A stretch of 64,000 nucleotides of DNA from Bryobacteraceae bacterium. Lineage in GTDB: Bacteria; Acidobacteriota; Terriglobia; Bryobacterales; Bryobacteraceae. Position numbers and translations under genes: made by a program. This document shows, one piece after another, positions 1 to 10,505 of this stretch (position 1 is its first letter; each line of letters starts with the position of its first letter). Below the pieces are notes generated by a model. The model worked only from the letters and a program-made list of their open reading frames with translations, did not search any database and had not been told where the DNA came from. The stretch lies in assembly GCA_947458745.1 (NCBI GenBank), contig CANGYQ010000004.1, forward strand, positions 248,001 to 312,000. Reading direction: 5' to 3'.

Positions 1-276
1 GGGCCGGTGGAGTTTCAGGTGCTGGACACGCCGGGCCACTCTCCGGCCAGCGTTTCGTTCTACCTGCCGTCGGAATCCATGGTGATCGCCGCCGACACGC
101 TGTTTTACCGCTCCATTGGCCGCACGGATCTGCCGGGCGGCAACGGGCCACAGTTGATCCGCTCGATTCGCGAGAAGCTGTTGACATTGCCTGATGACAC
201 GCTGGTGATCCCCGGCCATGGGCGCAATACCACGATCATCGATGAACGCCGCTACAACCCGCACTTGAAGGGCTAG
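1..276 (+). CDS. MBL-fold metallo-hydrolase, C-terminal part (5' end outside window)
   Basis: The open frame enters from the left edge and stops at TAG 274-276, so only about the last 91 codons are present. The fragment has the end of a metallo-beta-lactamase (glyoxalase II-like) fold. DTPGHSPASV carries the zinc-binding His after TPGH, AADTLF carries the bridging Asp, and VIPGHG carries the last His of the metal site. The GRTDLPGG stretch is typical of the YcbL/glyoxalase II-like subgroup of MBL hydrolases, which act on thioesters such as hydroxyacylglutathione. The N-terminal HxHxDH motif would lie upstream of the window and cannot be checked. Family assignment is firm; the substrate is unknown. 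Confidence 0.85.
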   Translation, partial: GPVEFQVLDTPGHSPASVSFYLPSESMVIAADTLFYRSIGRTDLPGGNGPQLIRSIREKLLTLPDDTLVIPGHGRNTTIIDERRYNPHLKG

Positions 277-391
277 GTACTTTCTAACGTACATTCGCGT
301 AATCTTTCTTGCTCCGGTCAGCAATCGGCCTTAGACCTGCCTAAGCGCTACCCGTTGTCTGCTGTAGACGCGTATTCAGGAAGAGTTCAAG

Positions 392-1129
392 ATGAAGCGT
401 AGACTTTTAGCCCTTGCCGCCACGTTGGCTCTGCAGGCTTCGGCCGGAACATTCAGTGGTCTTTCCATCGGCGCTTTCAGTGTCCCGATCACCAGTGGCT
501 ACGTTTGGAATACTTTCGGCCTGGAGACCACGATCACCGACAATACCGTGACGGCCGTCTACTCGGGCTTTGACGGAGTCGCGGACACGAACGCCACCGC
601 GAAGTGGGGCGACTGGCCCCACCCCTTGCCGGACGGCGTGGACAAAGAGAGCACGCTTCTGTTTGAGGGCACTCAGTTTGCGGACGTCATCGGCGATCAG
701 ACCATCTTCAAGCTCGGCAGCATCACCTTCACCAACGGCACCAGCGGGATCGAGACGCTGCTGTTTGGCGGTACGCTGACCATCACACCGGTGCAGTTCG
801 ATTGGGGCTATCTGTCCGACCCGCTGATTATTCCGTTTAGCATTGAAACCACACGCAACGTGGGCACACCAGAGTTTAACGCGGACTTCATCGTTTTCCG
901 GACCGAACTCGGCGACGTCGGGGCCTTCGTCTACGAAGGAGCGTCGGCGACGTTCGATATCTAAGCCAAGATTGTCGGCGACCCCCAGACCAGCTTCCAG
1001 CAGATCCTGGTCAACCCAAACTCAGTGGGCAGTGGCTTCGTGGGCGGCGCCTCACCGGTGCCGGAACCAGCTTCGTTGCTCCTGGCGGGAGCGGCCCTGG
1101 CTGGATTGGCGTGGGCTCGCCGCCGCTAG
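392..1129 (+). pseudogene. Choice-of-anchor K-like PEP-CTERM secreted protein split by an in-frame TAA
   Basis: Translation from ATG 392 (Shine-Dalgarno AGGAAGAG about 8 bases upstream) gives a Sec signal (MKRRLLALAATLALQASA) and a beta-rich domain. The WGDWPHP and FKLGSITFTNGT pieces resemble choice-of-anchor K domains of PEP-CTERM proteins. The frame stops at TAA 962-964 after ATFDI. In the same frame, 965-1129 continues without another stop and ends in a textbook PEP-CTERM sorting tail: VPEPAS, a hydrophobic helix (LLLAGAALAGLAWA), then RRR and TAG 1127-1129. The original gene was therefore about 245 codons, and one substitution (probably TAC/TAT to TAA) truncates it to 190 aa without its sorting signal. 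No frameshift is needed. An intrinsic terminator follows at 1151. A sequencing error or stop read-through are the alternatives. Confidence 0.85.
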
Positions 1130-1150
1130 AGACGCTCCTTCCGATTCGTC

Positions 1151-1185
1151 GAACGGGTCCGGTCCAGAACCGGGCCCGTTTTTTT
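1151..1185 (+). terminator. Intrinsic terminator after the PEP-CTERM gene
   Basis: AACGGGTCCGGT (1152-1163) pairs with ACCGGGCCCGTT (1169-1180), a 12-bp stem with one G-T wobble. It is followed by a T run through 1185. It lies 22 bases after the true end of the PEP-CTERM reading frame, which supports 1129 as the ancestral stop. Confidence 0.85.
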
Positions 1186-1193
1186 CTTCACGT

Positions 1194-1463
1194 TTACCCT
1201 TCGGCCTCGCGCCGCTTCCTTTTCAACTCCTCCATCACGCCAATCGTCAACTCCTTGGCATCGTTGACACACTTCAGAATAATCTGCAAATCCATCGCGG
1301 GCTTGCCTGCTTGACGAGCGCTTTGGCAGTAGACACCGTGTTGTCCGACAAGTGTAAGCGCGTCGGTCAACAAGTCCAGGCTCAACGCCAGCCGGCCACG
1401 TTCCAACCCCATTTGTGTCTCGTACCGCTCCAGCTCTTCCCGCCGTTCTTCATAGATGGTCAT
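1194..1463 (-). CDS. Small hypothetical protein, 89 aa, charged and helical
   Basis: I do not recognise this protein. It is rich in Glu, Arg and Leu, with no signal peptide or membrane segment. The N-terminus (EERREELERYETQMGLERG) and C-terminus (MEELKRKRREAEG) look like amphipathic or coiled helices around a more hydrophobic centre with two Cys. It sits between a terminator and the divergent aminotransferase gene, with only 21 bases to that start. A TAGGAT hexamer lies 8 bases before its ATG and there is no clear Shine-Dalgarno. It is probably real because it fills the gap neatly and its composition is protein-like, but a chance frame cannot be excluded. Confidence 0.5.
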   Translation of the reverse strand: MTIYEERREELERYETQMGLERGRLALSLDLLTDALTLVGQHGVYCQSARQAGKPAMDLQIILKCVNDAKELTIGVMEELKRKRREAEG

Positions 1464-1484
1464 CTACATCTATCCTAGAGGGAG

Positions 1485-2597
1485 ATGAATATACCTCCTT
1501 GGCCGGTCTCGGGTGATCGTGAATTGGAGTTGCTCCGCGAAGTGTTGGCCAGCCCCCAATGGGGTGGCTTCAATCCGATGGTGGCGAAGTTTGAACGGGA
1601 CTTCACTGCCTATCAGGACGCCCGCTATGGCGTCAGCGCGGTGAACGGAACCGTCACGCTGGAGATGGGTCTGCAAGCACTGGGCATTGGACCGGGCGAC
1701 GAAGTCATCGTTCCAGCTATCTCCTTTGTCTCAACCGCGACGGCGGTGTCACGCGTGGGTGCCACGCCGGTCTTTGTGGACATTGAGCCTTCCAGCTACA
1801 ACATCGACCCGGTGCGCGCCGCACTCGCCGTCACCTCCCGGACCAAAGCAATCTTTGCCGTCCACTTCGGTGGTCCGATGGCGCAGATGGACCGGCTCCG
1901 CGAGCTCACCGATGCTTTTGGCCTCTACCTGCTGGAGGACGCGGCCCATGCGCATGGCACGGAATGGCGCGGACGCCGCGCAGGTAGCCTGGGCACCTTT
2001 GGCTCCTTCAGCTTCCAGAATGGCAAGGTGATGACCTCCGGCGAAGGCGGCATCATCGTCACCAATGACGAAGCGTTATCGGAGCGGATCCGCAGCTTTG
2101 CCAATCAGGGCCGCCGCCAGGATGGCGCGTCTTTCTTTCATCACTACACGCTGGGCACCAACTACCGCATGACGGCTTTCCAGGCGGCGGTGCTGATCGC
2201 CCAACTGGAACGGCTGCCGCAACAGATTGACCTGCGCAACCGCAACGCGCAACTGTTGTTCAGCCTGTTGACCGACGTCGAAGAGATCGGCTTCCAGAAA
2301 GCGCTGCCCGAAAACAACATCCACAGCTACTACCTGCTGGTGGGGCACATGCTGCAGGGAAATCGGACAGAGTTTGTTAAGAAGCTGAACCGGCTGGGAG
2401 TACCCAATACGCCGTTCTACCCGCACACGCTCTACCAGAACCCGCTCTACCAACGGCCGGATTCATGCGTCATCCACGACTGCCCCATCGCCGAAGACGC
2501 CGTAACCCGCAGCTTCTGGCTGCCGCACCGCGTGCTGATGGGTGATGAGGAAACAACCAGGGCGATTGCTTCCGCGATTCGTGAAGCCTGCGCTTAG
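1485..2597 (+). CDS. DegT/DnrJ/EryC1/StrS family PLP-dependent aminotransferase
   Basis: The 370-aa protein has the usual length of sugar nucleotide aminotransferases, which transfer an amino group to keto-sugars on nucleotide carriers in the cytoplasm. Visible signatures: AVNGTVTLEMGLQALGIGPG (cofactor phosphate region), the GDEVIVPAISF motif, LLEDAAHAHG (Asp stacking on PLP), and SFSFQNGKVMTSGEGG, in which the Lys forms the Schiff base. The substrate-binding GTNYRMTAFQAAV segment is also intact. The start is ATG 1485, with a purine-rich AGAGGGAG immediately upstream. It has no sugar-biosynthesis neighbours, so the sugar and pathway (LPS, exopolysaccharide or glycosylation) cannot be named. 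Confidence 0.92.
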   Translation: MNIPPWPVSGDRELELLREVLASPQWGGFNPMVAKFERDFTAYQDARYGVSAVNGTVTLEMGLQALGIGPGDEVIVPAISFVSTATAVSRVGATPVFVDIEPSSYNIDPVRAALAVTSRTKAIFAVHFGGPMAQMDRLRELTDAFGLYLLEDAAHAHGTEWRGRRAGSLGTFGSFSFQNGKVMTSGEGGIIVTNDEALSERIRSFANQGRRQDGASFFHHYTLGTNYRMTAFQAAVLIAQLERLPQQIDLRNRNAQLLFSLLTDVEEIGFQKALPENNIHSYYLLVGHMLQGNRTEFVKKLNRLGVPNTPFYPHTLYQNPLYQRPDSCVIHDCPIAEDAVTRSFWLPHRVLMGDEETTRAIASAIREACA

Positions 2598-2616
2598 CCG
2601 GTGGATGTTGAGGGGT

Positions 2617-2703
2617 TGGTGCGGATGCCGAGACTTGAACTCGGATGCCCTTGCGGGCGCTGGAACCTAAATCCAGAGCGTCTGCCAATTCCGCCACATC
2701 CGC
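2617..2703 (-). tRNA. tRNA-Leu (anticodon UAG), CCA encoded
   Basis: Read on the minus strand, GCGGATG (2703 downwards) pairs with CATCCGC to form the acceptor stem. A discriminator A and a genomic CCA follow at 2619-2617. The anticodon arm is CTGGA-TTTAGGT-TCCAG with anticodon TAG. A variable arm (GCGCCCGCAAGGGCAT) is present, as expected for tRNA-Leu, and the T arm has GAGTTCAAGTCTC. The length is 87 bases with CCA. It reads CUA and probably other CUN Leu codons. Confidence 0.97.
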
Positions 2704-2722
2704 AGGAGGTCGAGGGGAACCT

Positions 2723-3559
2723 CTACAAGTTTAGCGCGGCCACGGGCGGGAAAAGCGCGTTGAAGTTCTCAAAAAAGATCCGGCCTTGATCCGCCGCGCT
2801 GACGCCCAGGCTGTCGAGCGCCGCCTTCTGCGCGGAATATACGCCCGCTACCCAGCCGCGGGGAAAAAACGAAGAGTCCGACCCGAACAGCAGGCGTTGT
2901 GGACCCACGACATCCAGCGCCCGCCGGAAGACCACCAGCAACTCCAGGCCTTCGTACTTCATCCACGCATTGGACGACGAGGTATCGAGATAGACATTGG
3001 GGCACAAGTCCGCCAGCATCAGCGCCTCCCGGAACAGGCCGGCCCCAAAGTGCGGAACGATGAAGCGCGTTTCCGGGTTGGCCAGCGCCACTGCGTGCAG
3101 ATCGAGCGGATTGGAGTAGCGCATATCAAGGGGCGAGGCCAACCCCAGCTTCTTTCGGACCCCCACGCTCAAAACGCCGCAATGAACAAAGGCCGTGCGG
3201 GGCCAGGTCATCTTCAGGTCAGCCACCGAGTAACGGTGCATGGCCGGGAATAGGCAGACAGCGTCCAGACCCTCCGGTGGGGCACCGGCCAGCGGATTGA
3301 CCATCGCGAAGGCGGCAAAGCGTTCCGGGAACGCCGCGCGCGCGGCCAGCACCGATGGTGCGTCGCCGGGCAGACTGGCAATGAGAGCGGCGCGGGACAC
3401 GCCCTGCCGGTCCATCTCGATCGTCCAACGGCGAGCCAGGTTCACCGGGTCTTCGGGCGGCAACTCCCAGTTCAGGCGCGTGCAGGCAGCTTCAGCGTCA
3501 CCGGCCAGTGCCGTAAAGAAGCGGCGGGAGAAAAAATGGACGTGCGCGTCGTTGATCAT
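2723..3559 (-). CDS. Amidohydrolase family protein (TIM-barrel metal-dependent hydrolase)
   Basis: The 278-aa protein starts MINDAHVHFFS, giving the HxH metal motif at residues 6 and 8 on the first barrel strand. Later metal or catalytic elements are FVHCGV, FIVPHFGAG (His) and LLFGSDSSFFPRG (Asp on the last strand). This is the layout of the amidohydrolase-2 group (COG2159: decarboxylases and lactonases). The cytoplasm is expected, as no signal is seen. It is 9 bases downstream of the response regulator stop and probably co-transcribed with it. Start ATG 3559 lies six bases after a TAAGCT hexamer that overlaps the preceding stop. The substrate is unknown. Confidence 0.87.
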   Translation of the reverse strand: MINDAHVHFFSRRFFTALAGDAEAACTRLNWELPPEDPVNLARRWTIEMDRQGVSRAALIASLPGDAPSVLAARAAFPERFAAFAMVNPLAGAPPEGLDAVCLFPAMHRYSVADLKMTWPRTAFVHCGVLSVGVRKKLGLASPLDMRYSNPLDLHAVALANPETRFIVPHFGAGLFREALMLADLCPNVYLDTSSSNAWMKYEGLELLVVFRRALDVVGPQRLLFGSDSSFFPRGWVAGVYSAQKAALDSLGVSAADQGRIFFENFNALFPPVAALNL

Positions 3560-3568
3560 TCTTGAAGC

Positions 3569-4258
3569 TTAACGGGTGGCGGCGACAGCCTGGGCGGCGG
3601 AGTACGGGAAACGGGTCAAGCCCGCGGCCAGCGCCAACTGCGTCAGCCCGGCAACGTTGCTGACGCCCAGCTTCTTCATCATCGTCTTGCGATAGCTACG
3701 CACGGTTTGCAGGCCCAGGTCCAGCATCGTGGCGATCTCTTTGCTGGTCTTGCCCTCAGCCACCAAACGGAGCACTTGCAGCTCACGCGGCGACAGTTCC
3801 GCCAACTGTGACGAGGCCGGCTTGAGGTCCAGGTCTCCCTTTTGGATGCGCGTCAACAGGCGGTCAGAGACTTGGGGGCTGAGATAGCTGCCGCCCTTGG
3901 CCACCGTCCGCATCGCGTCAAACAAGTCAGAGTCCGAAGCCCGCTTCAGCACGAACGCCCGTGCGCCGGAGCGGATGGCGCTGACGACGGAATGTTCGTC
4001 ATCGTACATCGACAGAATCAAAATGCGGGTTTCCGGCAAGTAGCGCAGAATCTCCACCGTGGCTTCGACACCATTCAAACCCGGCAGTGCGACGTCCATC
4101 AAAACCAAGTCCGGCTTCAGCTTGCGGACCAGGGGGATGGCATCACCGCCGTTGTCGCATTCACCCACCACCGCAAACTCTTCATGCAGACGGAAGATCG
4201 CCTTCAATCCATCCCGAAGGATCTTATGGTCATCCACGATCACAACTCGGACGGGCAT
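3569..4258 (-). CDS. NarL/FixJ-type response regulator
   Basis: The 229-aa protein has an N-terminal receiver domain: VIVDDH (acidic pair), LVLMDVALPG (phosphoacceptor Asp near 54), LSMYDD, and FVLKRA with the conserved Lys. A C-terminal LuxR-type helix-turn-helix follows (LSPRELQVLRLVAEGKTSKE, then QTVRSYRKTMMKKLGV). It acts as a DNA-binding transcription factor when phosphorylated. The gene lies 4 bases downstream of a matching HisKA_3 kinase gene, so the two form one two-component system. Target genes are unknown; the adjacent amidohydrolase is in the same transcription unit. Confidence 0.95.
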   Translation of the reverse strand: MPVRVVIVDDHKILRDGLKAIFRLHEEFAVVGECDNGGDAIPLVRKLKPDLVLMDVALPGLNGVEATVEILRYLPETRILILSMYDDEHSVVSAIRSGARAFVLKRASDSDLFDAMRTVAKGGSYLSPQVSDRLLTRIQKGDLDLKPASSQLAELSPRELQVLRLVAEGKTSKEIATMLDLGLQTVRSYRKTMMKKLGVSNVAGLTQLALAAGLTRFPYSAAQAVAATR

Positions 4259-4262
4259 GAGG

Positions 4263-4904
4263 CTACTGTTTCTCCAAGACGTTCATAATTGTATACGAAT
4301 GGCCATCTGAGCTTATATCAATAGAAAGTTGACTTTGCGCCGCTGATAGGGTCACTAGCTGAAGCCCAATCCCAGAGGGGCGCTGCTGTTCGGCCGGCCA
4401 ATCAAAGCCGTGGCCGTTGTCCCGAATCTTCATCTCGACGCCCTGGCTGGTGCGGCGCAGGATCACTTCAATGAGCGTGGCACCGGAGTGGCGGATGGCG
4501 TTTTCCAGCGCTTCGGTGGCAATGCGGAAAAACGCTGTGCCCGCGGCGGGATTGGGCTGGGGACGGCCATCGATCATCAGCCGGATGGTGACGCCTCCCG
4601 GCTGGCGGTGCCGGTTCACCAGTTCCTCCAGCGCCGCGCCCAAGCCCAGGCGATCGAGTGCGGACGGGACCAGGCTGCGGCTGAGGTCCCGGATCTGAGA
4701 CAAGGCACCTTCCAGCAGACCCTGGACGGCGGCGATGCCACTGCTGATTTGCGGTTCGGCCGTGGAACGGCGCAGCGCTTCCAGTTCCAGTCCGGCACCG
4801 GTGAGGATTTGTCCGATCTCGTCATGCAACAGGTGCGCGAGACGGGTAGAGTCACGTTCGCGTTGCTGGATCAGTTCCAGCACGCGTGCCGCCAGGTCGG
4901 CCAT
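4263..4904 (-). CDS. Soluble sensor histidine kinase, HisKA_3 + HATPase (no sensor domain)
   Basis: At 213 aa this kinase holds little more than the catalytic core. The dimerisation/phosphoacceptor helix contains LAHLLHDEIGQILTGAG, with His as the expected phosphorylation site. The ATPase domain has EALENAIRHS (N box), IRDNGHGFDW (G1) and GIGLQLV (G2). No transmembrane helix, PAS or GAF domain precedes the core; only about 20 residues come before the phosphoacceptor helix. Input must therefore come from a partner protein or a small ligand. A purine-rich AAGGTTAGGGA precedes ATG 4904. The partner is the NarL-type regulator 4 bases downstream. Confidence 0.92.
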   Translation of the reverse strand: MADLAARVLELIQQRERDSTRLAHLLHDEIGQILTGAGLELEALRRSTAEPQISSGIAAVQGLLEGALSQIRDLSRSLVPSALDRLGLGAALEELVNRHRQPGGVTIRLMIDGRPQPNPAAGTAFFRIATEALENAIRHSGATLIEVILRRTSQGVEMKIRDNGHGFDWPAEQQRPSGIGLQLVTLSAAQSQLSIDISSDGHSYTIMNVLEKQ

Positions 4905-4970
4905 CAGCTATCCCTAACCTTTCCGGTCAGCTGTCTAGAGTGGCCCACGACGGGGCGATAGCGGCTTTGA

Positions 4971-5933
4971 TTAGCCGCGTTTCCGGGCGAGCGCGCGCTT
5001 CGCCGCGTCCGCAACATTAGCGGCCCGCAGGCCGTACTTGTCCAGGATAGCGTCTGGCGTGCCGGATTCGGCATACGTGTTTTGCACGCCGACGTATTCG
5101 ACAATGCAAGGCTTGGTTTCAGACAACACCTGAGCCACGCGGACACCCAGCCCGCAATCCACCAGATGCTCTTCGCTGACCACAATCGCGCCCACCGCAG
5201 CCGCGCGGACGATGGCATCCCGGTCGATCGGCTTGATGGTGTGCATGTCCACCACGCCAGCGGAGATGCCTTCAGCGGCCAACAGATCCACGGCCTTCAA
5301 TGATTCCGCCACCATCAAGCCATGCGCGATCAGCACGACATCGGTGCCGGTGACCAGTTCAATCGCTTTGCCAATCTCAAACTGCTGTTCGGGTCCATAG
5401 ACCACCAGCGTCTTGGCGCGGCCGGCGCGAATAAACACGGGGCCCGGATGCGCCACCGCCAGCTTCATGATGGCCGCCATCGACACTTCGTCAGCCGGCG
5501 AGAAGACAGCAAAGCCAGGCAGCGAACAAGCCAGTGAGATATCTTCGATCGACATCTGCGACGGGCCATCTTCACCGATCGAAATACCGGAGTGCGTGCC
5601 AACCACTTTCAGCGGCACGTTGGGGTAAGCGGCCGTCACGCGCAGTTGCTCAAAACCCTTATTCAACACAAAGGCGGAGAAGCTGGAGACAAACGCCGTC
5701 TTGCCCGCTGAGGCGAGACCGGCACCAATGGCCACCATGTTCGATTCCGCGATGCCGCACGAGAAGAAGCGTTCCGGAAACTCCTTGGCGAACAGATGGG
5801 TGTAAGTGGATTTCGACAGGTCGGCGTCGCAGACCACAACGTCCGTGCTGGCGCGGCCCAACTCCACCAGCGTCTTGCCGAAGGCTTCGCGCGTCGCGCC
5901 ACCGGGTTTCAATTCAAACTTATTGGCGACCAT
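4971..5933 (-). CDS. Transketolase, C-terminal subunit
   Basis: The 320-aa protein corresponds to the pyrimidine-binding and C-terminal domains of transketolase. Signatures include GIAESNMVAIGAGLASAGK (with the catalytic Glu that activates thiamine diphosphate) and the GEDGPSQMSIEDI loop. A swivelling C-terminal domain (VVSEEHLVDCGLGVRVAQ) follows. Its ATG (5931-5933) abuts the TAA of the N-terminal subunit with zero spacing, so the two are translationally coupled. They should form an alpha2beta2 enzyme moving two-carbon ketol units in the pentose phosphate pathway. Split transketolases are common in bacteria and archaea. A DXS-like role is less likely given the length and motif order. Confidence 0.93.
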   Translation of the reverse strand: MVANKFELKPGGATREAFGKTLVELGRASTDVVVCDADLSKSTYTHLFAKEFPERFFSCGIAESNMVAIGAGLASAGKTAFVSSFSAFVLNKGFEQLRVTAAYPNVPLKVVGTHSGISIGEDGPSQMSIEDISLACSLPGFAVFSPADEVSMAAIMKLAVAHPGPVFIRAGRAKTLVVYGPEQQFEIGKAIELVTGTDVVLIAHGLMVAESLKAVDLLAAEGISAGVVDMHTIKPIDRDAIVRAAAVGAIVVSEEHLVDCGLGVRVAQVLSETKPCIVEYVGVQNTYAESGTPDAILDKYGLRAANVADAAKRALARKRG

Positions 5934-6755
5934 TTATGCCAGCTCCTTCAGCGCTTGCTCACATTCCGCGGCCGTCGGGGCCGTCCCGTGGAACTTGGGG
6001 TTGTTCTCCATGAAGGAGACGCCCTTGCCTTTGATGGTGTGTGCAATCAGCACCGTAGGTTTGCCCTTGGTGGCCGCCGCCTCCGCGAACGCGGCCTGCA
6101 GGGCTTCGATTGAATGACCATCCACTTCGATGGTGTGCCAACCGAAGGCGCGCCACTTGTCGGCCAGCGGCTCCACATCCATGATGTCCTTGGTGAAGCC
6201 GTCGAGCTGAATCTTGTTGTAGTCGACGATGCAGACGCAGTTATCCAGCTTGTGGAACGCGCCAAACATCGCTGCTTCCCAGATCTGCCCTTCCTGGATT
6301 TCGCCGTCACCCAGCACCACATAGGCGCGGGACGGGCTACCATTTAGGCGTGCGGCGCAGGCCATGCCCAAGCCCAGCGACAGGCCTTCACCCAGCGAGC
6401 CGGTCGAGGCTTCGAGCGCGGGAATAAACCGCACATCCGGATGGCCCTGATAGATGGAGCCCAGTTGCCGGAAGGTATTCAGTTTGTCCAGCGGCGTGTA
6501 GCCGCACTCCGCCATGACGGAGTACAACACCGGGCAGGCGTGGCCCTTGCCCAGGATGAACCGGTCCCGGTCCGCCCAATGGTGGTTGGCCGGGTCATGC
6601 TTCATCACGTCAAAGTAAAGCGTAACGAGGATCTCCGCCGCGGACAACGATCCGCCGGGGTGACCCGACTTGGCGGCAGTGATCATAGAAACGATCTCGC
6701 GCCGCACGCGCTTGGCGATTTGGGCCAAGTCTTGTGGATTGCTGGTCTTGTTCAT
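5934..6755 (-). CDS. Transketolase, N-terminal (thiamine-diphosphate-binding) subunit
   Basis: This is the PP-binding half of transketolase. SGHPGGSLSAAEILVTLYF is the N-terminal signature. GHACPVLYSVMAECGY and the thiamine diphosphate/Mg motif GDGEIQEGQIWEAAM...DYNKIQLDG are intact, and the domain ends at the expected boundary. ATG 6755 (MNKTSN) is preferred over the TTG codon just upstream. Translation runs straight into the C-terminal subunit. The length (273 aa) is normal for split transketolase alpha subunits. No strong Shine-Dalgarno is visible. Confidence 0.93.
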   Translation of the reverse strand: MNKTSNPQDLAQIAKRVRREIVSMITAAKSGHPGGSLSAAEILVTLYFDVMKHDPANHHWADRDRFILGKGHACPVLYSVMAECGYTPLDKLNTFRQLGSIYQGHPDVRFIPALEASTGSLGEGLSLGLGMACAARLNGSPSRAYVVLGDGEIQEGQIWEAAMFGAFHKLDNCVCIVDYNKIQLDGFTKDIMDVEPLADKWRAFGWHTIEVDGHSIEALQAAFAEAAATKGKPTVLIAHTIKGKGVSFMENNPKFHGTAPTAAECEQALKELA

Positions 6756-6820
6756 CAAAGTCTTCTACAAGGCTAACATCGGCAGGCGCGGCGCTTAACA
6801 ACAGTCAACAATTGCAATCA

Positions 6821-6861
6821 ACAAAACAAAACGGGCCCCACTCCAAAGAGCCGGACCCGTT
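6821..6861 (-). terminator. Intrinsic terminator after the first TonB-dependent receptor gene
   Basis: On the minus strand, AACGGGTCC pairs imperfectly with GGGGCCCGTT across a short loop. The T-rich tract TTTGTTTTGT follows (6830-6821). It sits 25 bases after the stop at 6887. Confidence 0.75.
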
Positions 6862-6886
6862 GAGTTGGTGCGAATGTGGCGTTCGC

Positions 6887-10279
<3,393 letters not shown>

Positions 10280-10317
10280 ATTTTCTCCTGAAGGCAAGGA
10301 ATATTCTTGCTGTCAGG

Positions 10318-10323
10318 ATTATA
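10318..10323 (-). promoter_or_regulatory. Candidate -10 box (TATAAT) for the first receptor gene
   Basis: A perfect TATAAT on the minus strand lies in an AT-rich stretch (10298-10400) that contrasts with the surrounding GC-rich DNA. It would give a leader of about 30 bases including the AGGAG ribosome site. No convincing -35 is seen at 17 bases. Confidence 0.4.
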
Positions 10324-10435
10324 GTATAAATTTAGTTTACCTTGTTATTATGTATTAATAATGGTTGTATCTTTTGACTTCTTTACATAAGAATACTTAA
10401 TTCTGATGTAAGCCCGGCACGGACCGCGGTGGCCG

Positions 10436-10482
10436 CCAAAAAAACAAAGGGCCGGTCCTCCCCGAAGGAAGGCCGGCCCCTT
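10436..10482 (-). terminator. Strong intrinsic terminator after the second receptor gene
   Basis: On the minus strand, GGGGCCGGCCTTCC, a TTCG loop and GGGAGGACCGGCCC form a long stem. A T-rich run follows (complement of the A-rich tract 10436-10447). It lies 24 bases after the stop at 10506 and separates the two tandem receptors. Confidence 0.9.
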
Positions 10483-10505
10483 GATGCGAACAACTTACGC
10501 CAGGC

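Noticed and set aside
2470..2789. Small open frames overlapping the tRNA-Leu gene on both strands
   Set aside because: The DNA is fully explained by the tRNA and flanking gene ends.
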